From: Gammaproteobacteria bacterium
GTDB taxonomy: Bacteria; Pseudomonadota; Gammaproteobacteria; Steroidobacterales; Steroidobacteraceae
Reading direction: 5' to 3'
Assembly (NCBI GenBank): GCA_947469285.1
Contig: CANIOW010000005.1
Coordinates: 62,001 to 126,000 of the forward strand
DNA length: 64,000 nucleotides
The notes below the pieces were generated by a model, which saw only the letters and a list, made by a program, of their open reading frames with translations, did not search any database and was not told the DNA's origin. Numbering within the stretch: the stretch's first letter is position 1; each line of letters opens with the position of its first letter. This document shows positions 1 through 8,230 of this stretch, piece by piece. A program made the translations under genes and the position numbers.

Positions 1-373
1 GTAACCCAAGCTCCTCGGGTCCAATGCCATCCAACGGCGAGAGCCGTCCATTCAATACGAAATAGCGGCCACGAAAGCCTCCCGACTGTTCGACCGCTAC
101 CACATCTGCCGGCGACTCCACGACGCACAGAATCGCCGCATCGCGCCGCGGGTCCGCACACACCGGACACAAGTCACCGTCCGTGAGCATGCGACAACGG
201 CTGCAGTGGCCTACGTCTTCAAGCGCTGCACTCAGCGCCACAGCCAGTTCATGCGCGCCGTCCCGGCGACGTTCCAGCAACTGAAATGCCATGCGCTGCG
301 CGCTCTTCGGTCCGACACCGGGCAATTGGCGCAGGGCATCGATAAGGCGGGCCAGGGCCGGTGAATAGCGCAC
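1..373 (-). CDS. recR: Recombination mediator RecR (3' part beyond the left edge)
   Basis: RecR works with RecF/RecO to load RecA on gapped DNA. The visible N-terminal ~124 residues hold the helix-hairpin-helix ([17 protein letters not shown]), the C4 zinc finger (HCSRC followed by CPVC) and the first Toprim strand (AILCVVES). The rest of the Toprim domain lies off the window. I chose the GTG at 373, which begins 4 bases after the ybaB stop. The first in-frame ATG lies inside the conserved helix-hairpin-helix. ybaB-recR coupling behind dnaX is the standard bacterial arrangement, so all three genes are probably one operon. Confidence 0.93.
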   Translation of the reverse strand, partial: MRYSPALARLIDALRQLPGVGPKSAQRMAFQLLERRRDGAHELAVALSAALEDVGHCSRCRMLTDGDLCPVCADPRRDAAILCVVESPADVVAVEQSGGFRGRYFVLNGRLSPLDGIGPEELGL

Positions 374-377
374 GGGG

Positions 378-707
378 TCAGAACGGCAGTTTCATGCCCG
401 GCGGCAATTTCATGCCGGCGGTGACGCCAGCATATTTCGCGCTCACCGCGGCATCGACTTTAGCCACTGCGTCGTTGGCCGCCGCGGCCACGAGATCTTC
501 GAGCAGCTCGCGGTCATCGCCTATCACGCCTGGGTCAATCTGCACCCGCCGCACGGCATGTTTGCCCGTCATGGTCACCTTGACCATGCCACCGCCCGCC
601 TCGCCTGTCACTTCGATCGTGCCAAGTTCCGACTGCGCTTTCTGCATCGCTTCTTGCATTTGCTGCGCTTGACGCATCATGTTGCCAATATTGCCCTTAT
701 TGAACAT
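378..707 (-). CDS. ybaB: YbaB/EbfC family nucleoid-associated protein
   Basis: This is a small DNA-binding dimer of the YbaB/EbfC family, 109 residues, the usual family length. The N-terminus ([18 protein letters not shown]) and the central [16 protein letters not shown] segment are typical. The family binds DNA as a tweezer-like dimer and has been linked to recombination and nucleoid organisation; the role here is inferred from the family. An upstream in-frame ATG would add eight residues, but the ATG at 707 matches family N-termini and has a GGAG ribosome-binding site 7 bases upstream. It lies between dnaX and recR, as in most bacteria. Confidence 0.93.
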   Translation of the reverse strand: MFNKGNIGNMMRQAQQMQEAMQKAQSELGTIEVTGEAGGGMVKVTMTGKHAVRRVQIDPGVIGDDRELLEDLVAAAANDAVAKVDAAVSAKYAGVTAGMKLPPGMKLPF

Positions 708-736
708 CGCAGACTCCGTAAGTTCTGGCACCGCGC

Positions 737-2326
737 TCAGCGCGGCTTCACCGAGGAAGGATCCAGCGTTCCACCGAGGCGGTCGCGCAACGCCCGTATC
801 ACGGGTTCGGCCTCCAGCAGCTCGCGCGTTCGGGACAGTCGCTCTGCAGTCTCCCGCTCCACTGCGCGTGCCGGAGTATCTTCAGCGGCGGCCACCACTT
901 CAAACTCCACCTGCATCGACTGCCCATAGAACGCGCTGAGCGCCAAGGCAAGTTTGTCGACCGTGGCCGGCGTCTGCAGCGCTGCGCTGCGTGCCTCCAG
1001 CCGTAACCGCACCACCGCCGCGTTGCGGTCCACCCACTCGCAGTTGGCCGCCAACTGCCGGGCCGCGCCGGTGAGCTCCAAACGAGAGAGCAGCAGTTGC
1101 CAGTCCGCGCCGGTGAAGGCAGTTCCCGGACGGACCACAGGGGGCTCTGTCACCGCCGCAGAGGAGCGCACTGCCGCCGGCGGGCGCACCGCGGCGCTAC
1201 GCGGGGCAGAACGCGGCGAAGGCACCTGGGCGCTGTCCGGCTCGGCAGGCCGGAAAGCCAGCATGCGCAGCAAGGTCATCTCGATGCCAATCCGGGGGTC
1301 CGGTGCCAACGGCAGGTCCCGGCGGCCGTTGAGAGCCATCTGGTAGTACAGCTGCAGGTCTGCAGCCTCAATCTGCCCAGCCAGCTCCTCAATGGTCGCG
1401 GCCTCCCAGAGGTCATCGGCGCCGCTGCCTGGAACGGCCTGTTGCAGGGCCACACGCTGCAGCAGTGCGGCCAGTTCGACCAGCACATCATCGTAGTCCG
1501 GAGCCTGCTCATCGAGCACCGCCACCTGCGCCAGCACACCAGCCGCATCGCCCGTGGCCAGCAACCCGAGGATCCGCACCACATGACCACGATCAATGGT
1601 ACCGAGCATGCTGCGTACGTCCGGTTCCCCGACCCGTCCACCGCCGAACACGAGCACCTGATCGAGCAGACTCAAGCCGTCGCGCATGCTGCCGTCGGCC
1701 GCGCGAGCCAGCAGCGGCAACGCGGCCGGCTCGAACTGGACGCCCTCGGCAGCCAGAATATGCCGCATGCGCTCACCGATGAGCGCCGGGCTTAGTCGCT
1801 TGAGGTGAAACTGCAAGCAGCGCGACAGCACGGTCACCGGCAGCTTCTGCGGGTCCGTGGTGGCCAGCAGGAACTTAACATGCGGGGGCGGCTCTTCGAG
1901 CGTCTTTAGCAGCGCATTGAACGAATGCGCCGAGAGCATGTGCACCTCGTCGATGAGGTAGACCTTGTAGCGCCCGCGAGTTGGCGAATACTGCACATTT
2001 TCGAGTAATTCGCGCGTGTCTTCTACTTTGGTACGCGAGGCGGCATCGACCTCAATCAGATCGACAAAGCGTCCCTCATCAATCTCGCGGCAGGCCGCGC
2101 ATTCGCCACACGGCTTGGACGAAACACCGCGATCGCAGTTGAGGCTTTTCGCCAGAATGCGCGCCACGGTGGTTTTGCCAACGCCACGGGTGCCGGTAAA
2201 CAAGAAAGCATGGTGCACACGGTCGTGGTCGAGTGCGTGGGTCAGCGCGCGCAGCACGTGCTCCTGGCCGACCATTTCGCCGAAATGCTTCGGGCGCCAC
2301 TTGCGCGCGAGGACGAGATAGCTCAT
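737..2326 (-). CDS. dnaX: DNA polymerase III clamp-loader subunit gamma/tau
   Basis: ATPase subunit of the clamp loader that places the beta clamp on primed DNA and ties the polymerase cores together. The N-terminus [21 protein letters not shown] is canonical. The Walker A GTRGVGKT is at residues 45-52, zinc ligands are C64, C73, C76 and C79 (same spacing as E. coli), Walker B is LIDEVHM, and the SRC sensor motif follows. At 529 residues it is shorter than E. coli tau (643), mainly in the C-terminal tau region. I saw no A-rich slippery heptamer, so a frameshifted gamma product is not supported. An AAGGA lies 10 bases before the ATG. ffs lies directly upstream. Confidence 0.96.
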   Translation of the reverse strand: MSYLVLARKWRPKHFGEMVGQEHVLRALTHALDHDRVHHAFLFTGTRGVGKTTVARILAKSLNCDRGVSSKPCGECAACREIDEGRFVDLIEVDAASRTKVEDTRELLENVQYSPTRGRYKVYLIDEVHMLSAHSFNALLKTLEEPPPHVKFLLATTDPQKLPVTVLSRCLQFHLKRLSPALIGERMRHILAAEGVQFEPAALPLLARAADGSMRDGLSLLDQVLVFGGGRVGEPDVRSMLGTIDRGHVVRILGLLATGDAAGVLAQVAVLDEQAPDYDDVLVELAALLQRVALQQAVPGSGADDLWEAATIEELAGQIEAADLQLYYQMALNGRRDLPLAPDPRIGIEMTLLRMLAFRPAEPDSAQVPSPRSAPRSAAVRPPAAVRSSAAVTEPPVVRPGTAFTGADWQLLLSRLELTGAARQLAANCEWVDRNAAVVRLRLEARSAALQTPATVDKLALALSAFYGQSMQVEFEVVAAAEDTPARAVERETAERLSRTRELLEAEPVIRALRDRLGGTLDPSSVKPR

Positions 2327-2357
2327 GCGCTGGGCGTCCTTCTGAGGCGGGAGGTGT

Positions 2358-2459
<102 letters not shown>

Positions 2460-2480
2460 CCACCATGGACCGCAAGCGAC

Positions 2481-2509
2481 CCCGGGGTGCGCGCTGGGCG
2501 CACCCCGGG
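2481..2509 (-). terminator. 12-bp perfect hairpin between tRNA-Ser and ffs
   Basis: Positions 2481-2492 pair perfectly with 2498-2509 around a 5-base loop. It lies 7 bases past the CCA end of tRNA-Ser in the direction of transcription. There is no clear T tract, so it may be a weak terminator or a processing/stability hairpin between the two RNAs. Confidence 0.55.
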
Positions 2510-2515
2510 AAATAT

Positions 2516-2607
2516 TGGCGGAGAGGGTGGGATTCGAACCCACGTATACCCTTGCGGGCATAACTGGAATTCCAGTCCAGCGCCTTCGACCACTCGGCCA
2601 CCTCTCC
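2516..2607 (-). tRNA. tRNA-Ser (anticodon GGA)
   Basis: The acceptor stem GGAGAGG (2601-2607) pairs with CCTCTCC (2520-2526), with discriminator G and encoded CCA at 2516-2518. The anticodon stem CTGGA/TCCAG encloses the loop CTGGAAT, giving anticodon GGA for UCC/UCU codons. The long variable arm (ATGCCCGCAAGGGTAT) and the T loop GGTTCGAATCC are typical of a class II serine tRNA. Confidence 0.97.
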
Positions 2608-2618
2608 AACGGCCGCGA

Positions 2619-2647
2619 AGGTTACCCGGTCGCGGTCCTGTGGGCAA
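2619..2647 (-). promoter_or_regulatory. Candidate sigma-70 promoter of tRNA-Ser
   Basis: On the minus strand a -35-like TTGCCC (2642-2647) is separated by 17 bases from a -10-like TAACCT (2619-2624). The predicted start falls about 5 bases before the mature tRNA 5' end. Hexamer matches are moderate. Confidence 0.45.
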
Positions 2648-2711
2648 ACGTTCTGCTTACCGAGCGTTCCGCCGAGAGGCCTGTGGAAGATCCCGGAAAC
2701 CACCGCAACCC

Positions 2712-3044
2712 TCAGGATTTTGGCTGTTTTGTCGACTGCTGCCCGGGTCTTGGACGACCCGGATAGTAGGTGGGCGCATGGTCGAGGCACGGCTCAGATG
2801 CGCTGAGCTTGCGCGCCGGAGTGTCCAGCGGGGGCACTTTTAATGCCCCCCGTGCCGATGGCACATCCAGCCCGGCAGGCACCTGCAAGAGCGGCGCTTC
2901 CTGCGCAGTCTCGTAGACCTGCGGCTCGTGGCAGGTCTCCTTGGAAAAGGTAGCCGACAGCAGCTTGCAACCACCGAGCAGCGGCAGCACCCCGAGGGCA
3001 ACCACCAGCAAACGGCGGGTCGAATGGACGGAAGTGGCGGTCAT
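2712..3044 (-). CDS. Short BamC-like outer-membrane lipoprotein
   Basis: 110 residues with a lipoprotein signal: a hydrophobic stretch ending in the lipobox LLGGC. The mature part contains YETAQEAPLLQVPAGLDVP, resembling the N-terminal unstructured segment of BamC, which in E. coli contacts BamD in the outer-membrane assembly complex. The two folded helix-grip domains of full-length BamC (about 340 residues) are absent. Its ATG overlaps the dapA stop by 4 bases (ATGA), the same dapA-bamC order as in E. coli. It is probably a minimal BamC counterpart; the alternative is an unrelated lipoprotein with a similar tail. Confidence 0.7.
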   Translation of the reverse strand: MTATSVHSTRRLLVVALGVLPLLGGCKLLSATFSKETCHEPQVYETAQEAPLLQVPAGLDVPSARGALKVPPLDTPARKLSASEPCLDHAPTYYPGRPRPGQQSTKQPKS

Positions 3045-3916
3045 GCAATACCTGCTGCACGCATCGCTTCACGAACGACCGTGTGGTGTTGGAGGGAAAA
3101 AGGCGTCAACGGCAAACGTAGACCGGGCGGAATGAGGCCGAGTTCCGCCACCGCCCATTTTACGGGGATGGGGTTCGATTCCATGAACAAGGCACGGTGC
3201 AGCGGCTGTAGCCGAGCGTCTAACGCTTCTGCCTCGGCCAGGCGCCCAGCCAGCGCGTGCTCGCAAAGCTCATGCATGGCGGCCGGCGCAACGTTTGCCG
3301 TCACCGAAATCACCCCGCGGGCACCGGCCAGAATGGCGGGCAGTGCGATCGGATCGTCGCCGCTGTAGACCTCAAAACTCTCCGGACAGCGCGCCACCAG
3401 CTCTTCAATGCGGGCCAGACTGCCGGTGGCTTCCTTAATTCCGAGAATACGGGGATGCACCGCCAGCCGCACCACGGTATCGGGCAATAAATCTACCCCG
3501 GTGCGTGAGGGCACATTGTAGGGAATGACTGGGACCGGAGACGCCTCTGCCACCGCCAAGAAATGACGGTACAGGCCTTCCTGCGTGGGTTTGTTGTAGT
3601 ACGGGCTGACCACCAGCACCGCTTTGGCACCGGCCGCCGCCAGCACGCGTGTGCGCTCGATGGTCCCGGCGGTGTCGTTGGTGCCGGTACCGGCGATGAC
3701 CGGCACCTGCTCCCCGAGCAGCAGTGCTGCCCGGCGGACCAGCTCCGTGGCCTCAGCCAGCGTCACAGTGGGAGATTCCCCAGTGGTGCCAACGACCACG
3801 ACCGCATCCGTCCCCTGTTCGGCGTGCCACGCCAATAACCGGTCCCAAGCTGCGAGATCCACTTCACCCGTCGCGGTCATCGGCGTGACCACCGCGACCA
3901 TACTGCCACTGAACAC
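3041..3916 (-). CDS. dapA: 4-hydroxy-tetrahydrodipicolinate synthase
   Basis: Condenses pyruvate with aspartate semialdehyde, the first committed step of the lysine/diaminopimelate pathway. The 291-residue TIM-barrel protein has the expected catalytic set: T44-T45 (GTTGESPT), Y107 (YYNKP), Y133, R138 (PSRTG) and Schiff-base K161 (GIKEATG), all at E. coli numbering. The start is the GTG at 3916, which gives the family N-terminus (V/M)FSGSMVAVVTPM; reading further upstream adds a basic, non-homologous extension. A GGAG lies about 10 bases upstream of this GTG. The gene is divergent from gcvR and coupled to the BamC-like lipoprotein. Confidence 0.95.
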   Translation of the reverse strand: MFSGSMVAVVTPMTATGEVDLAAWDRLLAWHAEQGTDAVVVVGTTGESPTVTLAEATELVRRAALLLGEQVPVIAGTGTNDTAGTIERTRVLAAAGAKAVLVVSPYYNKPTQEGLYRHFLAVAEASPVPVIPYNVPSRTGVDLLPDTVVRLAVHPRILGIKEATGSLARIEELVARCPESFEVYSGDDPIALPAILAGARGVISVTANVAPAAMHELCEHALAGRLAEAEALDARLQPLHRALFMESNPIPVKWAVAELGLIPPGLRLPLTPFSLQHHTVVREAMRAAGIA

Positions 3917-3965
3917 TGTGTCGCTGCTCCAGCAAGGGCCCGGCGGGCCCACGGAGCGCCATGGT

Positions 3966-3986
3966 ACCCCGACCGGCGGTCGGGGT
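3966..3986. repeat. Perfect inverted repeat in the dapA-gcvR intergenic region
   Basis: ACCCCGACC and GGTCGGGGT are exact inverse complements around a 3-base centre. It lies in the 129-base divergent region, about 10 bases upstream of a gcvR-proximal TAAAAT (3996-4001). It could be an operator or simply a GC-rich hairpin; nothing else identifies it. Confidence 0.5.
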
Positions 3987-4045
3987 GGAACCGTGTAAAA
4001 TGCCTGAGGGCAGGTCCGCCCAGGCCAACAGCAGTCCCTACCGCC

Positions 4046-4639
4046 GTGTCTCCGTCTTCCGTCCCTCCTCCGGCTTCTCCCGCCACCCCCAGCGCCGCGC
4101 CAGCAGGCGCTAGGCAACTCCTTGCCTTGTCAGCACTGGGTCCCGATCGCATCGGGATGATTTTCGAGCTGACACGTCTCGTTTCGGATGCCGGCGGCAA
4201 CATCATTGAAAGCCGCATGACCACGCTCGGCAGCGAATTCGCCATGCTGTTACTGGTGGGCGGCAACTGGCACGCGCTCGGCAAGGTAGAGCGTGAACTG
4301 GAGAAACTCCAAGGCACCGCCGATTTCAGCATCCAGCTGCACCGGACAGACCCACGTCCAGTGCGCAGCGATCTCATGCCCTACTCGGTCGACATCGTCT
4401 GTCTCGACCAAACCGGGATCGTCTCGGCGGTCTCAGGCTTTTTCTCAGCACGCAGCATCGACATCGCCGAATGCGACACCCACAGCTACGCGGCGGCTCA
4501 TTCAGGGGCGCCGATGTTCGGCGTGCGCATGGTGGTCAATGTACCGGGCCGCATTCACTTGGGCGTGCTGCGCGAAGAATTCATGGACTTCTGCGACCAT
4601 CTTAATCTGGATGCCATTCTCGAGCCGGTCAAGGGTTAA
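4046..4639 (+). CDS. gcvR: GcvR-like double-ACT-domain regulator
   Basis: 197 residues with two tandem ACT domains: residues ~25-100, starting LLALSALGPDRIGMIFELTRLV, and ~110-195, starting YSVDIVCLDQTGIVSAVSGFF. In E. coli GcvR is an accessory repressor that holds GcvA on the glycine-cleavage promoter when glycine is low. Length and the location between dapA and bcp match E. coli. The start is a GTG at 4046 with no clear ribosome-binding site; the conserved region begins about 24 residues later, so the N-terminal Pro/Ala-rich stretch is the uncertain part. It heads a plus-strand run with bcp, phoH and bepA. Confidence 0.82.
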   Translation: MSPSSVPPPASPATPSAAPAGARQLLALSALGPDRIGMIFELTRLVSDAGGNIIESRMTTLGSEFAMLLLVGGNWHALGKVERELEKLQGTADFSIQLHRTDPRPVRSDLMPYSVDIVCLDQTGIVSAVSGFFSARSIDIAECDTHSYAAAHSGAPMFGVRMVVNVPGRIHLGVLREEFMDFCDHLNLDAILEPVKG

Positions 4640-4686
4640 ACCCCACCGGCACTGGAAGGCTGCTCCGTTGCCACAGGACCGCGATC

Positions 4687-5169
4687 ATGCCAGCCACTGC
4701 TCCACCCACCGTCGGCAAGAAAGTCGCTGATTTTTCGGCCGCTGCCACCGGTGGCGCTCCCTTTCGACTCAAGCTCGCACTACAGACCGGACGTGCCTTG
4801 GTGGTGTACTTCTACCCCAAAGACATGACCAGCGGCTGCACCACTGAAAGCATCGCTTTCAGTGAACTACATGCCGCCTTTCGCAAAGCAGGTGCGGAGG
4901 TGGTGGGCGTTTCGCCCGACTCTCTGGCGAGCCACGAAAAATTCAAGACCAAGCACAGTTTTCCCTTCGAGTTGCTGGCTGACGAAGACAAAACATTGTG
5001 CCAACGATTCGCGGTGTGGAAAGAAAAAAGCATGTACGGCAAGAAGTACATGGGAGTCGAGCGCAGCACCTTCCTGATCGATGCCGATGGAGTGCTGCGA
5101 CAGGAATGGCGGAAGGTCAAAGTCGATGGACATGCCGCGCTGGTGCTCGCGGCCGTCAAGGCGCTCTAG
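4687..5169 (+). CDS. bcp: Thioredoxin-dependent thiol peroxidase (Bcp/PrxQ)
   Basis: 160-residue peroxiredoxin that reduces hydrogen peroxide and organic hydroperoxides. The peroxidatic cysteine is C51 in FYPKDMTSGCTTES. The second cysteine found five residues later in many PrxQ proteins (GCTxExC) is replaced by isoleucine (TTESIAF), so this is a one-Cys-type arrangement. The only other cysteine is C105 (KTLCQRF). The segment KYMGVERSTFLID is characteristic of the family. The gene lies 47 bases after gcvR and 9 bases before the PhoH gene, so it is probably co-transcribed with both. Confidence 0.93.
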   Translation: MPATAPPTVGKKVADFSAAATGGAPFRLKLALQTGRALVVYFYPKDMTSGCTTESIAFSELHAAFRKAGAEVVGVSPDSLASHEKFKTKHSFPFELLADEDKTLCQRFAVWKEKSMYGKKYMGVERSTFLIDADGVLRQEWRKVKVDGHAALVLAAVKAL

Positions 5170-5178
5170 GCCAGCGGC

Positions 5179-6603
5179 ATGACTCCCACGCAAGGACGTC
5201 GGCTATTTGTACTTGACACGAACGTGCTCATGCACGACCCCACTGCGCTGTTTCGCTTTGAGGAACACGACATCTACCTGCCGATGGTCGTGCTCGAAGA
5301 ACTCGACCATGGCAAGAAAGGACTGTCAGAAGCGGCACGTAACGTGCGCCAGGTCAGCCGGTTCCTCGACGAACTGATGCAGGGCACGGCAAACCGCCCT
5401 ATTGAGAGCGGCTTGCCATTGCCAGGGCATGAGTCTGCGGTAGCACTCAGCGGCGGCGTGAAGAAACGACCGGCCAGCGGCCGCCTGTTTTTCCAGACTC
5501 AACATTTCGATGGCGCATTACCGGACACACTACCCGGTGCTGGCACCGACAATGCCATCCTGGGACAGGCGCTCGCCCTGCAGCGCGCCTACCCCGAAAC
5601 CCCAGTCACCCTGGTCTCGAAAGACATTAACCTGCGCATCAAGGCCGCGATCCTTGGGGTACATGCCGAAGATTACTTCAGCGACCGCACCATCGACGAC
5701 GCTGACCTGCTACATACCGGCAGCGAAGTGCTCCCTGCCGATTTCTGGGAACAACATGGCGCAGAACTGCAGTCATGGAAAGAAGGCACCCGCACCTTTT
5801 ACCGGGTCCGCGGCCCGATGGTCGCGGCGTGGTCACCCAATATGTTCGTCTACGACGACCACGCCGGCGGCCTGGAATGCATCGTACGGCAGGTGCAGAC
5901 AGATTCTGCCGTCCTCGAATTGGCACTCGATTTTCGCAACGAACGTCATGGGGTGTGGGGCATCACGGCCCGTAACCGCGAACAGAACTTTGCGTTGAAC
6001 CTACTGCTGGATCCGGAAGTGGATGTTGTCACCGTGCTCGGGCCGGCCGGCACCGGAAAAACTTTACTCACTCTAGCCGCCGGCCTGCAGCAGACGCTCG
6101 ACACCAAGCGTTTTAGCGAAATTATCATGACGCGAGTCACCGTACCTCTCGGCGAGGACATTGGTTTCCTGCCGGGCACCGAAGAAGAAAAAATGGAGCC
6201 GTGGATGGGTGCCCTGATGGACAATCTGGAAGTACTGACGCAAGGCCAAGAATCCGGCAACTGGGCACGCTCAGCCACCAATGACCTGCTGCGCAGTCGC
6301 ATTAAAATTCGTTCACTCAACTTCATGCGCGGACGCACCTTCCTGAGCCGCTACCTGATTCTCGACGAAGCGCAAAATCTCACGCCAAAACAAATGAAAG
6401 CACTGATCACGCGTGCTGGCCCAGGCACCAAGATTGTGTGTCTGGGCAACATCGCACAGATCGATACGCCCTATCTCACCGAGACCACCTGCGGCCTAAC
6501 CTATGTCGTGAACCGATTTCGTGGTTGGGGCCATTCAGGGCACATCACACTGGCGCGCGGCGAACGCTCACGCTTGGCCGATTTTGCGTCCGAGGCCCTG
6601 TGA
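5179..6603 (+). CDS. PIN-domain PhoH-family ATPase (PhoH2 type)
   Basis: 474 residues. The N-terminal PIN nuclease-like domain (residues ~8-150) begins FVLDTNVLMHDP with its first acidic residue in place. A PhoH-type P-loop ATPase follows, with Walker A GPAGTGKT at about residue 290, Walker B LILDEAQN and the GNIAQIDTPYL segment. Proteins with this architecture have been described as RNA-unwinding or RNA-degrading enzymes; whether this one cuts RNA is not visible from the sequence. The start codon is 9 bases after bcp and only 11 bases separate its stop from bepA, so it is very likely inside an operon. Confidence 0.9.
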   Translation: MTPTQGRRLFVLDTNVLMHDPTALFRFEEHDIYLPMVVLEELDHGKKGLSEAARNVRQVSRFLDELMQGTANRPIESGLPLPGHESAVALSGGVKKRPASGRLFFQTQHFDGALPDTLPGAGTDNAILGQALALQRAYPETPVTLVSKDINLRIKAAILGVHAEDYFSDRTIDDADLLHTGSEVLPADFWEQHGAELQSWKEGTRTFYRVRGPMVAAWSPNMFVYDDHAGGLECIVRQVQTDSAVLELALDFRNERHGVWGITARNREQNFALNLLLDPEVDVVTVLGPAGTGKTLLTLAAGLQQTLDTKRFSEIIMTRVTVPLGEDIGFLPGTEEEKMEPWMGALMDNLEVLTQGQESGNWARSATNDLLRSRIKIRSLNFMRGRTFLSRYLILDEAQNLTPKQMKALITRAGPGTKIVCLGNIAQIDTPYLTETTCGLTYVVNRFRGWGHSGHITLARGERSRLADFASEAL

Positions 6604-6614
6604 GGGGAACCCCG

Positions 6615-8198
6615 ATGGTCCGCACGGGTCTCAGTGGTATGCGTCCCCAACGTCTGCTCGTGCTGCTGCTGATTGCCAGCTCAACCGCTGCCGCCTTTCA
6701 GGCGCCAGAGGCCGTGGCGCAGCAGACCACCCGGCCCGACATGACCAAGGGCAACGGCGCCAATCCAGCCAATGACCTACCCGATATCGGGACGCCTGCG
6801 GATCAGGTCTTCACTGCCGGCGAAGAATATGGCATCGGCTCCGGAATCGTCCGGCAGCTGCGGGATGAAGGCCAGATCCTCGACGACCCGGAACTCAACG
6901 ACTACCTCCAGTCCCTTGGCAGCCGACTGGCGGCACAAGCGCATGATGGCACCCTACGCTTCCATTTTTTTATCGTTAAAGACGGCGAACTAAACGCCTT
7001 CGCCCTGCCCGGCGGGTTCATCGGCGTGAACGCGGGACTGGTGCTGGCCACCGCCAGCGAAAGCGAACTGGCGGGTGTGTTGGCGCACGAAATTTCTCAT
7101 GTTACGCAACGGCATCTGGCGCGCAGCTTAGCGGCACAAGCGAAAAACGCCACCCTCTCTACCATCGGCATGCTGGCGGCTATCTTGGTAGGCGTGGCGG
7201 CTGGCGGCGGCGGTGACGCCGTGCAAGGCGCTGTGGCAGTCTCGCAAGGCGTGGCTTTGCAAAAACGCTTGAACTACTCGCGAGCTAACGAGGCCGAAGC
7301 TGATCGGGTGGGCATGGGTGTTCTCGCCTCAGCGGGCTTCGACCCCAACGGCATGGGCGGTTTTTTCGAGACGCTGAGCCGGCGCACCACCCTTGGGGCA
7401 AGCCGCGTCCCGGAATTCCTGCTCACCCATCCGGTCACCTCCAACCGCATCGCTGAAGCCCGCGAACGTGCTGAACAATACCCACCGGCGCGCCCGGTGG
7501 ATACCGTCGGTTACACGCTGGCCCGAGAACGACTGCGCGTTGCGCTGCGGCCAGAGGGACACGATGCGCGGGAACTGTATCCCGATTCCTCAGGGGAAGA
7601 TCTGGAACTGAATGCGGCGCGACGCTACGGCCGTGCACTGGCATACACGGCGGCGGGCGACCCCGGCCCAGCGATCGCCTCGCTGCGGGAATTACGCGAT
7701 GCCCATCCCGACATCATTCCCTACCACACCGCACTGGCAGAAGCACAACTCCAGGCCGGTGACAACGCAGGCGCCCGGCACGCCCTCGACGATGCCATGG
7801 TGCTATTCCCCCGGAATATTTCAGTCACCGTCCTGTACGGCGAAACCCTGCTGCGTACCGGAGAGGCCGCCGAGGCGCATCGCGTCCTGCTGGACCTGTT
7901 CAACAATGTACCCGCCAATCCGACACAGATCCGCCTGCTCGGTCAGGCCGCCAGCGCCCAAGGTGATGCACCGGAGGCCAACTACTATGCCGCTGAGTAT
8001 TTATTGTCGCTCGGCGACCTGCCACGCGCCATCAATCAGTTATCCCGGGCACTGGCCACCCCGAGCGTCACGCCTGTCCAAGAAGCCCGCTTCACGGCGC
8101 GACGGACGGAGCTAAAGGAATTCCTCCCGCCGAAATTGCAAGGTTACGTCGACCGTGGCCAGCCAGTACCGGAATCAGAACCCGGCGAAGAACGCTGA
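6615..8198 (+). CDS. bepA: Periplasmic M48 metalloprotease with TPR repeats, BepA-like
   Basis: 527 residues. An N-terminal hydrophobic signal (LLVLLLIASSTAAAF) precedes an M48 zinc protease domain with HEISH (H158, E159, H162) and third ligand E228 in NEAEADRVG. The C-terminal third (~340-500) is helical and TPR-like. E. coli BepA clears stalled LptD and BamA substrates at the outer membrane. The start is the ATG at 6615, with AGGGG 7 bases upstream; a longer reading frame would overlap phoH heavily. It is preceded by phoH and followed 32 bases later by mlaA, so two envelope-maintenance genes are adjacent. Confidence 0.92.
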   Translation: MVRTGLSGMRPQRLLVLLLIASSTAAAFQAPEAVAQQTTRPDMTKGNGANPANDLPDIGTPADQVFTAGEEYGIGSGIVRQLRDEGQILDDPELNDYLQSLGSRLAAQAHDGTLRFHFFIVKDGELNAFALPGGFIGVNAGLVLATASESELAGVLAHEISHVTQRHLARSLAAQAKNATLSTIGMLAAILVGVAAGGGGDAVQGAVAVSQGVALQKRLNYSRANEAEADRVGMGVLASAGFDPNGMGGFFETLSRRTTLGASRVPEFLLTHPVTSNRIAEARERAEQYPPARPVDTVGYTLARERLRVALRPEGHDARELYPDSSGEDLELNAARRYGRALAYTAAGDPGPAIASLRELRDAHPDIIPYHTALAEAQLQAGDNAGARHALDDAMVLFPRNISVTVLYGETLLRTGEAAEAHRVLLDLFNNVPANPTQIRLLGQAASAQGDAPEANYYAAEYLLSLGDLPRAINQLSRALATPSVTPVQEARFTARRTELKEFLPPKLQGYVDRGQPVPESEPGEER

Positions 8199-8230
8199 CA
8201 GACGGCGCAGAGAGCGTTAAAATTACCCTT

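Noticed and set aside
737-2326. Programmed frameshift in dnaX producing gamma
   Set aside because: No A AAA AAG-type slippery sequence or equivalent A-rich run is present in the gene, so there is no sequence support.
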